Shown piece after piece: positions 46,545-58,399 of a stretch of DNA of 64,000 nucleotides (position 1 is the stretch's first letter; each line of letters begins with the position of its first letter). The translations under genes were made by a program, and so were the position numbers. Below the pieces are notes generated by a model, which was given only the letters and a program-made list of their open reading frames with translations, was not told the DNA's origin and searched no databases. The stretch comes from Malus domestica (lineage: Eukaryota; Streptophyta; Magnoliopsida; Rosales; Rosaceae): NCBI RefSeq assembly GCF_042453785.1, contig NC_091671.1, positions 27,619,001 to 27,683,000 on the forward strand. Direction: 5' to 3'.

Positions 46545-48734
46545 TGTGACGACCCGTCCCTAATTTTCCTATGTAATTTCTCCCCGAGTATGTGTATTGA
46601 CGATTATGCCCTTATTGGCAAGTGACGTGGACGTGTTCTTATCGCTTTCATTTCATTTCTCGCTATCGCATTTAAATTGTACACATTGTTGTGAGTGTAC
46701 GTAAATATTATCAGTACAAAAATACTATTCCGGATAGATTTTCAATACTTTTTCTGTACAAAATCTAAAACCTTATCCCTAGCTTTTACCTAGCCCATCC
46801 CGTGCACCCTTCTCCATTATTCACTCTCCCACCAATCCCATCTCTCCTTCATTTTTATCCCCCAATCAGAAAAATGAGCTCTCTCTCTCTCTCTCTTTTC
46901 CTTCTCTATCTCCCGTATACTCTCTCTTCTCTGCAAAACCCTCAACAAGCTTCAAAGCTCTCAGATCGAACCTAAAAACCACACCATTGTACTCCCCTCA
47001 TCTTCACGATCACAACCATGTTCTTGAAACCTAGTCTAGACGAGTTTTGAATCGTTAACTCGTGAGGCCCGAACTCGGATCCATTGAGTTCGACGTGTAT
47101 TCGAACGAGTTGAAATGTTTTGAAACTTGGGAAGGCTTCTACACGTCATTTTGAAGGTCCTAGGCTTGTTTTGGAAGAAGGTCGACGTGAAACAACCGAG
47201 TTTCGAAGATTTCATTTTTGGCCGGAACTTTTGAGGCTTTTTCGAGCGACCTCCATCCACTTTTTGGACTCCAAACAGGTATAACGCGACTCTACTCTTT
47301 CCTACCTTCAAATCCATATTTAGTACGTCGAAAATGGTTAAGAAATGAAGGAGAATAGTGAATTTGAAATTTTTCCAGAAACTCGGCGAACGACGGCGAC
47401 GGCAGGGCTCACCAAAGAGGAGACAGAATATTCCTAACGGCGCAGGTAACGCTGTTAGCTTCTGTTAGCTTTTAATGGAATATTTCGTAGAATATTCCTG
47501 ACGAACGTCAGGCACTGGCCTGCGTGTGGGGAGCGGGGGGCTCGTGAACCGTCCAAAAATTTATTTTAAAATTTTAGGGATGTTCGTGACGTCAAGTAGG
47601 TCACGATGGTATATTTAAACCCTAGGTTTGAGCAAACTATTGGGGTTTTATTTAGGTTTCCGTATATGTGCTTTAATTAATTTTATTTTAGTTATTTCAC
47701 ATATAGGGGAAATGTATCCCGAGGACGTTCGAGGCCAAGCTAGGCTCGGGGGCTACGACCCAGCAACGTACTTGTGAGTGGGTAGTTTGTTTTTATACCT
47801 ATACATATTTATAGTTTCCATAAATGCGTATTTACTTCACTTTTACGCTCATTTTGCCAAGTATCGTTATAGTGATATTAATTGTGATAAATGCTATTAC
47901 TGTCATGGCATTCATACATATTTGTACATGTTCATCTTGTTAGTACTCGCCCTAGGGCTAGGGCCAGTCCTTCACGTGTATGTTCACATCGCACCATTCG
48001 CTCGCCTTGGATCCAAGTTAGGTGCCAGTCCTGTCGGGTAGATTGCATTAGACAACCGACTTGTATGTGACCGTGTTTCTGCACCAGCCTTCACGTGATC
48101 ATAGTACTAGAGCATATTGATTACACCCAGTATGTTCGTGTCAGAAATTATCTGTTCGAACTCGTGTGTCAACCTAGATGGATAAGCACTTAGTTATACT
48201 TGATTATTACATGATTATTTTATTGTGGCATTTGATATATCATGACTTGGCATATTTGTGGTTATAATGTTGTTGATTTATTGTTTACATACCTATATAG
48301 TATGTTTTAAGGAAACTATACTTGTTTTACTGCGAGGGTTAGTATATTCAAGACAAAGGTTTTCCTTTAAACATTGTTTTGCTGACCCACTCAACCTTGT
48401 TTTTCGCCCCTCCAGGACCTAGATAGTTGTACTCTTTGTGGCACTCGAGGAATCTCGGTAGTTCTGACATTCTCTTATGCTTAGACGTACGAACTTATCA
48501 CTGTTGTGTAATAAGTGTACTTTAGTTACTTTGACTACTCTTCTGTAGTCTCACTGTCTTTTACGCTCTGAATAATTGTAGTGGGTTCATCCCGCGATTG
48601 CACACTCTTTCCCTTTTGTGATTTAGTATAGTTAGTTTTAATTTTATTCAATTTTTGCATCACTTACCCTTATGGTTACGTCACCTCACGGTGATGGCCA
48701 GCATGCTTCGACCTTTCCAGGTCGGGGTGTGTCA
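46545..48734. mobile_element. Solo LTR, 2190 bp, copy B
   Basis: It begins TGTGACGACCCGTCCC and ends GGGGTGTGTCA. Flanks are tcgat (46540-46544) and ttgat (48735-48739), a 5 bp duplication with one change. It shares ends and internal blocks with copy A at 17278-19489. No coding domain. Confidence 0.85.
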
Positions 48735-49010
48735 TTGATAACAACAATTTGATTACAAAAAGAAGCACATCGATCACTGAACCAAGGATACAACAACCTT
48801 CTCTCAAAAGACAACTATTACTCAAACTGAATGCAGAATTATAGAAATCCAAATGCATAATCTTTTTGCATTTGTGCTTTGCAATCACATGTACATTCAA
48901 TCCAAGCATACAGTTGCAAACTATGTCATGGTGTCTGAAACTGATGAACAAAAATCAATTTCACTAAACAAAATGAAATCTAGTATAGCATCTTTATTAA
49001 TCAAAAGAAG

Positions 49011-49290
49011 CATGATCATGCACTTTTGGACAAATTTGGTTTGAAAGATTGCAAGTCTGTGAGTATACCACTTGCAATGAATGAGAAATTGAAAAGAGAC
49101 GATGACAGTGATCCTGCAAAAGTTCTCTATAGACAAATAGTTTGTAGTTTGTTATACTTAACAGCTGCAAGGCCTGATACCATGTTTGTTGCAAGCTTAC
49201 TCTCATGATTTATGCAAATTCCTACAAAGATACACTTCAATACTATAAAAAGGGTGCTGAGATACATATAAGGAACTTTGGATATTCTAT
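49011..49290 (+). pseudogene. Ty1-copia RT/RNase H fragment
   Basis: The plus strand reads LLDKFGLKDCKSVSIPLAMN, then VLYRQIVCSLLYLTAARPDT and MFVASLLS followed by a stop, and after it FMQIP, TIKRVLRYI and GTLDILF. This is the copia connection/RNase H region (D.KSV..PL, Y...VGSL.YL...RPD). It has no N- or C-terminal remainder. Confidence 0.8.
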
Positions 49291-49489
49291 TTATTAAAAC
49301 TCATATTCTATTTTCGTTATGCAATGTGTATTTTCATTTAATGTCTCCACATTAAAATTTTGATTTTATTAATATACACATTTTAGTTCTTCAAATTATA
49401 AATAAGCTTAAATGAAAAAACATTAAAAGAAATTAGTGACCCATAAGAAAAATATTTAAATACATAAGTGTACACGAATGACTGTACCT

Positions 49490-49735
49490 AAATGTTTGTA
49501 CCGAAATATGTTATGAGAATTTAGTGTATCTAAATGTTTGTATCTAAATGTCTTTACCTAAATGTTTGTACCGAAATATATTATAATGAATTAGTATATC
49601 TAAATGTTTGTACCGAATTATATTGTAATGAATTTGTGTATCCAAATGTTTGTACCGAAATATATTAATAATGAATTAGTGTATCTAAATATTTGTACTA
49701 AAATATGTTAAAATGAACTAGTGTAGACTTAGAAA
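49490..49735. repeat. AT-rich minisatellite, ~54 bp unit
   Basis: Four to five imperfect copies of a unit containing ctaaatgtttgtaccgaaat followed by atattataatgaattagtgt. Confidence 0.75.
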
Positions 49736-49824
49736 AAGAAGAATCATGAAATTAAAATATAAATATAAATAACATGAAATATAAAAATATAAATAACATT
49801 TAATCTATTCTATTAAGTGAACCC

Positions 49825-50350
49825 TCCTTGTCAACTTTTTGCCCTTTTTTCCTATTTTGCCCTCACTTTTGATACACAATATTTACATAAGGAGGGCAAA
49901 ATAGTAATTTTGTATCTTTTGAACTTTTTGCCCCTTGTTTTCCTAGTTTTCCCTCACTTTTGATACACAATATTTACATAAGAAAGGCAAAATAGTAATT
50001 TTGTATCTTTTGAGAAAATGACAATTATATCTCTATTTTTCCTATTTTACCCTTACTTTTAATACACAATATTTACATAAGATAAAAAATATGCACTTAT
50101 TAAGAGAAATTGTCCTACCATCATTTTTTTCATACAAGTGAAATCATGATGTTTTTTGGATAGTTTGAACGAACTAAAGTGGTTGCGCTTGAGAAGAACG
50201 TAAAAGAAGGTGAGCGGTTGAAAAGGCTTTAATTTTGTACCTTTTGACAAAATGACAATCATATACCTATTTTTCCTATTATACTCTCATTTTTTAGAAA
50301 ATGACAATCATATACCTATTTTTCCTATGACAAAACAGTAATTATGTAAT
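49825..50350. repeat. AT-rich tandem repeat, ~87 bp unit
   Basis: The unit contains cctattttgccctcactttt, gatacacaatatttacataa and ggcaaaatagtaattttgta. Three clear copies span 49840-50090. Broken copies with aaaatgacaatcatatacct recur at 50240-50330 after an intervening 150 bp. Confidence 0.75.
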
Positions 50351-50890
50351 ATAAAGAAAAAATATGCATTATCAAGAGAAATTGTCTCATCATTATTATT
50401 TCATACTCTTTTTAAAATTTTAAAAAATAATCATACTCCTTAATCAATAACAAAAACTAAAATGAAAATGTTCACACACACAGGGTGTGTGCTCATCTAG
50501 TAGTATAAGTAACCATAACCTAAAAGTTACCAATTGTTTTCTATTTTTTCTCCTTGCTTTCTCGTCTTTGATTTGTTACCCAACTGCACCAATCAGAGCC
50601 CGATTAGGTGCCAACGTAGTTTTCATCTATGAAATTTTGTCAAACAAGGAACAGATTTTCCTAAATTATTTATATGACCTTAGACAGTAAGATTGCATGC
50701 TTCTATTTGGTCAGACCAAAAATGCTTTTAAAAACAGGGAAAAGAAAACAAAATGCTTTAAATCAATTTCAGTCTAGTCACTGATTATTGTTTTTTACTA
50801 CTCGTACGAATATAGTGAAGGTAAACTCCAAAACACCAGTTGTATAATAACACATCCAAACCTTCAACCTTTTTCATGCACCAGTACAAC
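50351..50890. promoter_or_regulatory. Upstream region of the ZIP transporter gene
   Basis: About 540 bp between the minisatellite and the start codon. No clear TATA box was assigned. The ORF at 50487-50690 has no recognised content. Confidence 0.35.
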
Positions 50891-53800
50891 ATGGCTGGCT
50901 ACAATCTTCTCAAGCTTTCTCTCTTCCTCTTCCTCACCCTCTCCACCTTGGCCTACAGCAGCGACGACGGTGATGAAACCAACAAGAACAACCACGCTCG
51001 CAGCCTTCACTCTAAGCCTCTAATGCTCGTAAAGATATGGTGCATGGTTTTGGTTTTTGTTGGGACATTTGCAGCCGGAATGTCTCCCTACTTCTTAAAG
51101 TGGAACGAGGGGTTTCTGGTTCTAGGAACGCAGTTTGCCGGCGGTATTTTTCTTGGAACTGCTCTCATGCACTTTCTCAGTGATTCAAACAAGACTTTCG
51201 AAAGCTTGACTGAGAAGGAATACCCTTTTGCATATATGATGGCGAGCCTGGGGTTCTTGATCACCATGCTTGGGGATTCTGTGGTTTCATATGTGTATGC
51301 TAAGCAGAAGGACAGTGACCCTGAAGTTCAAAGTAGGTGCTAATTCATGATATGTGCTCTTGCTAAGCACTGTTATAGGCTGTGAACCTTTTGCTAACCA
51401 TTTTGTTTTCAGTTCTTTCGATTCGGTGAAGATTCTGATTTTACGATTTTCTTGTTATGTTACAGGAAAGGCCGTTCAAAAGGTGAGATACGTAGGTTTT
51501 CTATTATCTGAGTAGAGTATACAAGTTACTAACTTACTAGCAGAAATATGGTATATTGCCATATATTCAATATGCTATGTTTTTCAATTGAATAAAACTG
51601 AACCGGTATATAACTTTATCGGTGGTCCTAATTCATGACTTTGGAAATTGCTTCTTAAAGAAAAAACACTCTACAACAACAACAACAACAAAGCCTTTTC
51701 CCACTAAGTGGGGTCGGCTATATGAATCCTAGAACGCCATTGCGCTCGGTTTTGTGTCATGTCCTCCGTTAGATCCAAGTACTCAAGTCTTTTCCTAGGG
51801 TCTCTTCCAAAGTTTTCCTAGGTCTTCCTCTACCCCTTCGGCCCTAAACCTCTGTCCCGTAGTCACATTTTCGAACCGGAGCGTCAGTAGGCCTTCTTTG
51901 CACATGTCCAAACCACCGGAACCGATTTTCTTTCATATTTCCTTCAATTTTGGCTACTCCTACTTTACCTCGGATATCCTCATTCCCAATCTTATCCTTT
52001 CTCGTGTGCCCATACATCCCACGAAGCATCCTCATCTCCGCTACACCCATTTTGTGTACGTGTTGATGCTTCACCGCCCAACATTCTGTGCCATACAACA
52101 TCGCGGCCTTATTGCCGTCCTATAAAATTTTCCCTTGAGCTTCAGTGGCCTACGACGGTCACACAACACGCCGGATGCACTCTTACACTTCATCCATCAA
52201 GCTTGTATTCTATGGTTGAGATCTCCATCTAAGTCTCCGTTCTCTTGCAAGATAGATCCTAGGTAGCGAAAACAGTCATTTTTTGTGATCTTCGCTAGAT
52301 TGCTCCGGTCATTAGTGTGGATAAGTATATAAATGGATAGAGATAGGAAAGCAAACACAAGATGTACGTGGTTCACCCAGATTGGTTACGTCCACGGAAT
52401 AGAGGAGTTCTCATTAATTGTGAAGGGTTTACACAAGTACATAGGTTCAAGCTCTCCTTTAGTGAGTACAAGTGAATGATTTAGTACAAATGACATTAGG
52501 AAATATTGTGGGAGAATGATCTCGTAACCACGAAACTTCTAAGTACCGGAGTGTGGTATCGTCTTGACTTGCCTTATCTGTCTCATAGGTAGATGTGGCA
52601 TCTTCTCTGGAAGTACTCTTCCTCCATCCAGGGGTGGTATCTGTAACTGGTGGAGATGCACAAGGTAATGTATCAATTTCACTTGAAGCTTACTTGTAGT
52701 TTCAGGCTTGGTCAAGCGCGATACAAACCATGTAGTAGGAGTCCCCCAAGTCGCCGAGCTAGGGGATCTGCTGAAAGAGGTGACAGACAAGGTAAGCAAT
52801 CAGAGCTCCGGCTGATTGTTCACATTCTCCCTATCTTGCAGGCAGCATGAAGGATAAAGAGAAGAAAAATGAGAAGAGATGATATGGGATACTTTTGCTT
52901 TTGAAGAAGTAACTTTCCACAGGCTTATTCTTGAACTGGGCTGGAGGGTTTTCTGGTTTCCTCCAGAGTATAAGGCCGACTGAAGAATTTGAGGGTCAAA
53001 ACAAGTCCATCAAATCTAGAGTACGTTCGACCCTGCTGATATGGGATACTTTTTCTTTTGACAGAGTAGTGGATGTATCGGCACGTGTGCTGTTACGCTC
53101 GTCTCCACATGCTTCCTTGTATCCTTCTCACTTGCCCTATCTGTTCCTCAGGCAGATGCGGTATCTTCCCTGGAAGCATAAGATGTTGAAGATGAGTACT
53201 CGAGAGCAATGCCAGGTAAGTAATCAGGTAAGGGGTTCCAGGCAGTCAGTTCCTGGCTGGAAGCTTGATTCCAAGTGCTGACTGATTGCTCTCTTTCTCC
53301 TTGTCTTGCAGGTAAGAACAAGGCCAAAGGAAAAGACAGGAAAAAGCATGATATGGGATACTCTTGCTTTTAACCCTGATGATATGAGATATTCTTGCTC
53401 TAGTATAGCTTGTTTACAGAGGTGTTATCGGGGGGAAAGAAAGCTGAATATTTCGAAAGGCTTCGTTGGGAGTGCCCTCTCAGATAAGAGGAAGGGTTGA
53501 GCATTTTTGCAGGTCTGCCTGTCCGTTGGGGATGGAGGTCGACATATATAGGAGTCTCCCTAACATCAAGTAATAATGCTATTCATTTACCCTGCTTGGT
53601 CATAGCACGGTAGTGGGAGCTGCCAGCTTCACATGTTTTAACTCTGTCAGAGCACTTTGAAAAAGTGGTCTGTGGTATCTGGAAAGCTGATGTTGCGTGT
53701 GAAGATTACAGACAAGCTTTATCCAAGGAGATCCAGCTCTTGAAGTTGGGGAAGTGGTGCCTCTTCGGTTTTTGAACAAGCAATCCTGTCGGGGATCTGG

Positions 53801-56800
53801 CTCTCGAGATTCGGAGAACGATGCCTCTTCGATTTTTGAGAAAGCAACTTGCTGGGGGTCTGGCTCTCGAGATTTGGAGAGCGGTGTCTCTTCGATTTTT
53901 GAGAAAGTAATCATGTTGGGAGTCTGGCTCTCGAGATTCGGAGGGCGGTGCCTCTTCGATTTTGGAGCAAGCAATCTTGTTGGGAGTGTTTTCTCGAATG
54001 TGAGTAAAGGTTGGGCATGTTTGCTAGTCTACCTTGCCACGAAGCACAGAGGTTGACACACAGGGACTTTCCAATTATCCAGCAGTAGTACTGTTCCTTT
54101 ACCCTCTCTTCGATTTTTGAGAAAGTAATCATGTTGGGAGTCTGGCTCTCGAGATTCGGAGGGCGGTGCCTCTTCGATTTTGGAGCAAGCAATCTTGTTG
54201 GGAGTGTTTTCTCGAATGTGAGTAAAGGTTGGGCATGTTTGCTAGTCTACCTTGCCACGAAGCACAGAGGTTGACACACAGGGATTTTCCAATTATCCAG
54301 CAGTGGTGCTGTTCCTTTACCCTCTCTTCGATTTTTGAGAAAGTAATCATGTTGGGAGTCTGGCTCTCGAGATTCGGAGGACGGTGCCTCTTCGATTTTG
54401 GAGCAAGCAATCTTGTTGGGAGTGTTTTCTCGAATGTGAGTAAAGGTTGGGCATGTTTACTAGTCTACCTTGCCACGAAGCACAGAGGTTGACACACCGG
54501 GACTTTCCAATTATCCAGCAGTGGTACTGTTCCTTTACCCTTGTGGGTAATAATATGGTAGCTAGACCTTCAAAATTTATGTGTTTAAACTTTGTTAGTG
54601 TTGTTTCTTTGCTATTCTTTTACCCTTCTTGGTCAGAGCGATGTAGTGGGAGCTGCAAGCTTCACGTGTCTCAACTTTGTCAGAGAACTTTGGCAAAGTT
54701 ATCTGTGGTACCCATGAGCTACTATTGCGTGTGGGAAGTGGGTGATTGAACAGTACGATTCATGTGCTTTCTACTTCGCCAGAAATCTTCGACAGAATGC
54801 CCATAATTTCCGCAAAGCTGAGTGTGCGTGTGACAGGTGCTGACAAGGCTGGAAAAGTAGGTGCCTCTTCGATTTCTGAGATCGGCCCTCGTGGTCTCTG
54901 AGCAGCCCAGCTTTTGAGAAAGCAAGCCTCTTCGATTTCTGAGATCGGCCTTCGTGGTCTTTGAGCAGCCCAGCTTTTGAGAAAGCAAACACCTCTTCGA
55001 TTTCTGAGATCGACCCTCGTGGTCTCTGAGCAGCCCAGCTTTTGAGAAAGCAAACGCCTCTTCGATTTCTGAGCAGGCGCCTCTTCGATTTCTGAAGCTT
55101 CGTCGAGTGCAGATTTTTATAGGGGCTGACATTAAGTTCCAAAGCACACTTGAATATCCACCAGTAGAAGCTCCATTCTTGCACTTCTAAGATCTTGATT
55201 TGTCCGACCTCTTCTATCTTCAACACCTTTGAAAATGTCTGGCCACTCCGACCGTCGTTTTGACTTGAACCTTGTTGAAGAGGCAGCCCCGCCTTCTCCA
55301 GACAACATATGGCGCCCATCCTTCGTCTCCCCTACTGGTCCTCTTACCGTTGGGGATTCCGTGATGAAGAATGATATGACCGCTGCGGTAGTGGCCAGGA
55401 ACCTTCTCACTCCCAAAGATAACAGACTACTTTCCAAACGGTCTGATGAGTTGGCTGTTAAGGATTCTCTGGCTCTCAGTGTTCAGTGTGCAGGTTCTGT
55501 GTCTAATATGGCCCAACGCCTATTTGCTCGAACCCGCCAAGTTGAATCATTGGCGGCTGAAGTGATGAGTCTCAAACAGGAGATTAGAGGGCTCAAGCAT
55601 GAGAATAAACAGTTGCACCGGCTCGCACATGACTATGCTACAAACATGAAGAGGAAGCTTGACCAGATGAAGGAATCTGATGGTCAGGTTTTACTTGATC
55701 ATCAGAGATTTGTGGGTTTGTTCCAAAGGCATTTATTGCCTTCGTCTTCTGGGGCTGTACCGCGTAATGAAGCTCCAAATGATCAACCTCTGATGCCTCC
55801 TCCTTCTAGGGTTCTGTCCAGTACTGAGGCTCCGAATGATCCCCCTCCGGTGCCTTCTCTTTCTGGGGCTCTACCGACTGCTGAGACTTCTCCTAAGCAA
55901 CCTTTGTGAAGGCTCCCTCTTGTTTGTTTATTTTGACTCAAGTATATGTACATATTTGTAACTTATCGGGGATATCAATAAATAAGCTTTCCTTCATTTC
56001 AACGTATTGTGTTAAATACACCAAAGCCTTCTTCGCTAAGTTCTTTGAATTTTCTTTTGTTGAAGCTTGTATGTTGAAGCTTTGTGAGTGGAGCATGTAG
56101 GTTGAGGTAGTGTTCCCTTAATTTCCCGAGTGAGGAAAACTTCTCGGTTGGAGACTTGGAAAATCCAAGTCACTGAGTGGGATCGGCTATATGAATCTTA
56201 GAACGCCATTGTGTTCTGTCCTGTGTCATGTCCTCCGTTAGATCCAAGTACTCTAAGTCTTTTCTTAGGGTCTCTTCCAAAGTTTTCCTAGGTCTTCCTC
56301 TACCCCTTCGGCCCTGAACCTCTGTCTCATAGTCGCATCTTCTAATCGGAGCGTCAGTATGCCTTCTTTGCACATGTCCAAACCACCGTAACCGATTTTC
56401 TCTCATCTTTCCTTCAATTTTGGCTACTCCTACTTTACCCCGGATATCCTCATTCCTAATCTTATCCTTTCTCGTGTGCCCACACATCCAACGAAGCATC
56501 CTCATCTCCGCTACACCCATTTTGTGTACGTGTTGATGCTTCACCGCCCAACATTCTGTGCCATACAGCATCGTCGGCCTTATTGCCGTCCTATAAAATT
56601 TTCCCTTGAGCTTCAGTGGCATACGGCGGTCACACAACACGCCGGATGCACTCTTCCACTTCATCCACCCAGCTTGTATTCTATGGTTGAGATCTCCATC
56701 TAATTCTCCGTTCTTTTGCAAGATAGATCCTAGGTAACGAAAACGGTCGCTCTTTGGTATTTCTTGATCTCCGATCCTCACCCCTAACTCGTTTTGGCCT

Positions 56801-57910
56801 CCATTTGCACTGAACTTGCACTCCATATATTCTGTCTTTGATCGGCTTAGGCGAAGACCTTTAGATTCCAACACTTCTCTCCAAAGGTTAAGCTTTGCAT
56901 TTACCCATTCCTGAGTTTCATCTATCAACACTATATCGTCTGCGAAAAGCATACACCAAGGAATATCATCTTGAATATGTCCTGTTAACTCATCCATTAC
57001 CAACACAAAAAGGTAAGGACTTAAGGATGAACCTTGATGTAATCCTACAGTTATGGGAAAGCTTTCGGTTTGTCCTTCATGAGTTCTTACGGCAGTCTCA
57101 TACATATCCTGTATAGCTTGGATATATGCTACTCGTACTCCTTTCTTCTCTAAAATCCTATAAAGACCATGAAAGAAAAAACACTCTCTGTTTAGAAATA
57201 TTTAATAAATATGCAAGTGCTCTTTTTAGCAAAGTATTTAACTTTTTTTTCCCAAACATGATCATAAACGCTTTGGGCATGCTTTTCAAAAGCACTTTCA
57301 AACGGACCTCAATCTCAAGACGCAACATAACATGTTAGATTGTCTAGTGATTCCAAAACTGAGAGAATATTTTATGTAATGTATGCTTTGACTGCAGGGC
57401 CATGATGTTCATGGTGACCACCCTGCAACAGTTGGTTCAGTTGGGGATAGCATCTTGTTGATCGTAGCCTTGTGTTTCCACTCTTTCTTTGAGGGTATCG
57501 CAATCGGAGTTGCCAGCACGAAAGCTGAAGCTTGGAAGGCTCTGTGGACAGTCAGTCTGCACAAAATCTTTGCAGCCATTGCCATGGCCATTGCTCTCCT
57601 CCGAATGATTCCAGACCGTCCCTTCTTATCATGCACAGCATATGCTTTTCTGTTTGCCATTTCCAGTCCAATTGGTATCGGAGTTGGGATCACGATAGAT
57701 GCCACAACTCAAGGTAGAACGGCAGATTGGATCTCTGCCATATCGATAGGTCTGGCATGCGGCGTGTTCATATATGTATCCATAAACCATCTGCTTTCAA
57801 AGGGTTATACAGTTCACAAGGCAGTCTCTGTTGACACTCCCCACTACAAGTTTTTGGCTGTGTTGTTTGGAATCGGAGTAGTATCAGTTGTCATGATCTG
57901 GGACACTTGA
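50891..57910 (+). CDS. ZIP family metal transporter (ZIP2/ZIP11-like)
   Basis: It imports divalent metals (Zn, possibly Mn or Fe) across a membrane. Exons 50891-51332, 51466-51482 (17 nt) and 57398-57910 join in phase to 972 nt, 323 aa. Residues 1-23 are a signal peptide-like segment ([17 protein letters not shown]). Eight membrane segments can be placed. The short variable loop carries a His motif (GHDVHGDH, from residue 154). The metal-binding helices hold [12 protein letters not shown] (His181, Glu185) and VSLHKIFAA (His208), as in the family. It ends VVMIWDT. The ATG at 50891 is chosen over an in-frame upstream ATG because it begins the signal peptide. Intron 2 is 5915 bp and filled with transposons. 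No lesion is seen in the exons. ZIP2 versus ZIP11 cannot be settled here. Confidence 0.92.
51673..52300 (-). mobile_element. RTE-type LINE 3' end (copy A) in ZIP intron 2
   Basis: On the minus strand the 3' end carries a (TTG)n tail (plus strand acaacaacaacaacaa). Upstream of it lies the C-terminal region of an RT ORF ([20 protein letters not shown], then [14 protein letters not shown]) with stops. It is 5' truncated near 52300. The 16 bp repeat aaagaaaaaacactct precedes it at 51657-51672. Confidence 0.85.
53760..54540 (+). repeat. Tandem array, 218 bp unit with ~63 bp subrepeats
   Basis: tcatgttgggagtctggctc recurs at about 53911, 54129 and 54347, exactly 218 bp apart. The copies are nearly identical. 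The 130 bp before the first copy consists of shorter units built on cctcttcgatttttgagaaa and ctggctctcgagattcggag. The ORFs seen in this array (both strands) are repeated shadows. Confidence 0.9.
54861..55100 (+). repeat. Tandem array, ~64 bp unit
   Basis: Three and a half copies of a unit containing cctcttcgatttctgagatc, tcgtggtctctgagcagccc and agcttttgagaaagcaa. It shares the cctcttcgattt...gagaaagcaa frame with the 218 bp array, so the two arrays are probably related. Confidence 0.9.
55235..55909 (+). CDS. Coiled-coil ORF of the repeat-rich element (unknown function)
   Basis: 224 aa from ATG at 55235 to TGA at 55909. The N-terminus begins [13 protein letters not shown] and includes DNIWRPSF and [10 protein letters not shown]. 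The middle (about residues 90-145) is a heptad-like coiled coil ([29 protein letters not shown]). The C-terminal third has three imperfect Pro-rich repeats ([24 protein letters not shown]). I recognise no catalytic domain. From memory, close relatives are frequent in apple-family genomes as repeat-associated ORFs. Its open state suggests recent activity or selection. Confidence 0.65.
   Translation: MSGHSDRRFDLNLVEEAAPPSPDNIWRPSFVSPTGPLTVGDSVMKNDMTAAVVARNLLTPKDNRLLSKRSDELAVKDSLALSVQCAGSVSNMAQRLFARTRQVESLAAEVMSLKQEIRGLKHENKQLHRLAHDYATNMKRKLDQMKESDGQVLLDHQRFVGLFQRHLLPSSSGAVPRNEAPNDQPLMPPPSRVLSSTEAPNDPPPVPSLSGALPTAETSPKQPL
56165..57171 (-). mobile_element. RTE-type LINE fragment (copy B) in ZIP intron 2
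   Basis: The minus strand holds the C-terminal half of the RT ORF, open from the 5' truncation at 57171 to the stop at 56170. It includes [13 protein letters not shown], the catalytic box [10 protein letters not shown] and the RTE C-terminal signature ([25 protein letters not shown]). The 3' end lacks the (TTG)n tail. The 16 bp repeat aaagaaaaaacactct follows at 57172-57187. The copy is about 93% identical by eye to copy A where they overlap. Confidence 0.88.
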
Positions 57911-58399
57911 TATAATCGTGCCAAGGAGTCTGTCGTTCAAGTAGTTATCCGCATTCTTCATGTACTCAATGTCCGTTTGATTCTACCCTCAATATCGCTT
58001 GTAAAAATGTAAAAATAAAAATAATGCTAAATATTGACAATGACTAAATTTCGGGACCAAACAGCGTAATTTAAAAGGTTAGCGACAAATTCATGAGAAA
58101 AATTGGCATATATATGCAGTACAAACAATCAATGCAGAGTTTAATCAGACAAATCATGATAATCAACTCCAAAGTATAAACACCATTTGAAAAACTTCAC
58201 CGTAAACAAACAGAATGACATAATTCCAGAAAGGAGAAACTCCAACGGTTGCAAAAACTTCTCCTTTTAACACCTGCTTTACTAGATTTCAAGGTGGTAC
58301 AGCTGTTAAGCACTCTACCATCGCATAGTAAAAATTGTCTCGTCTAAACCTCTAAAATTTGCTCAAATGCAAAGACGTCAGACAAGTCATCCCCGGTGC
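57911..58399. other. Convergent 3' flanks
   Basis: Shared 3' region of the ZIP gene (+) and the next gene (-). No other feature seen. Confidence 0.5.

Larger units (their letters stand above)
52310..56160 (+). mobile_element. 3.8 kb repeat-rich element of unknown class in ZIP intron 2
   Basis: The segment lies between the two LINE copies. It begins near tgtggataagtatataaatgg, a TATA-like start, and contains recurring tgatatgggatact blocks (52880, 53038, 53349), two tandem arrays and one intact ORF (55235-55909). A polyadenylation-like aataaataagc follows at about 55978. No RT, integrase or transposase is visible and no LTR pair was found. It is probably a non-autonomous (LARD- or TRIM-like) element; exact ends are unresolved. 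Confidence 0.55.

Noticed and set aside
53600..55437. Many overlapping ORFs (93-182 codons) on both strands
   Set aside because: Repeated readings of the tandem arrays; only the coiled-coil frame at 55235-55909 lies outside the repeats and looks protein-like.
51673..57171. The two LINE pieces as LTRs of a retrotransposon
   Set aside because: They contain RTE reverse-transcriptase coding sequence and a (TTG)n 3' tail and lack TG..CA ends.
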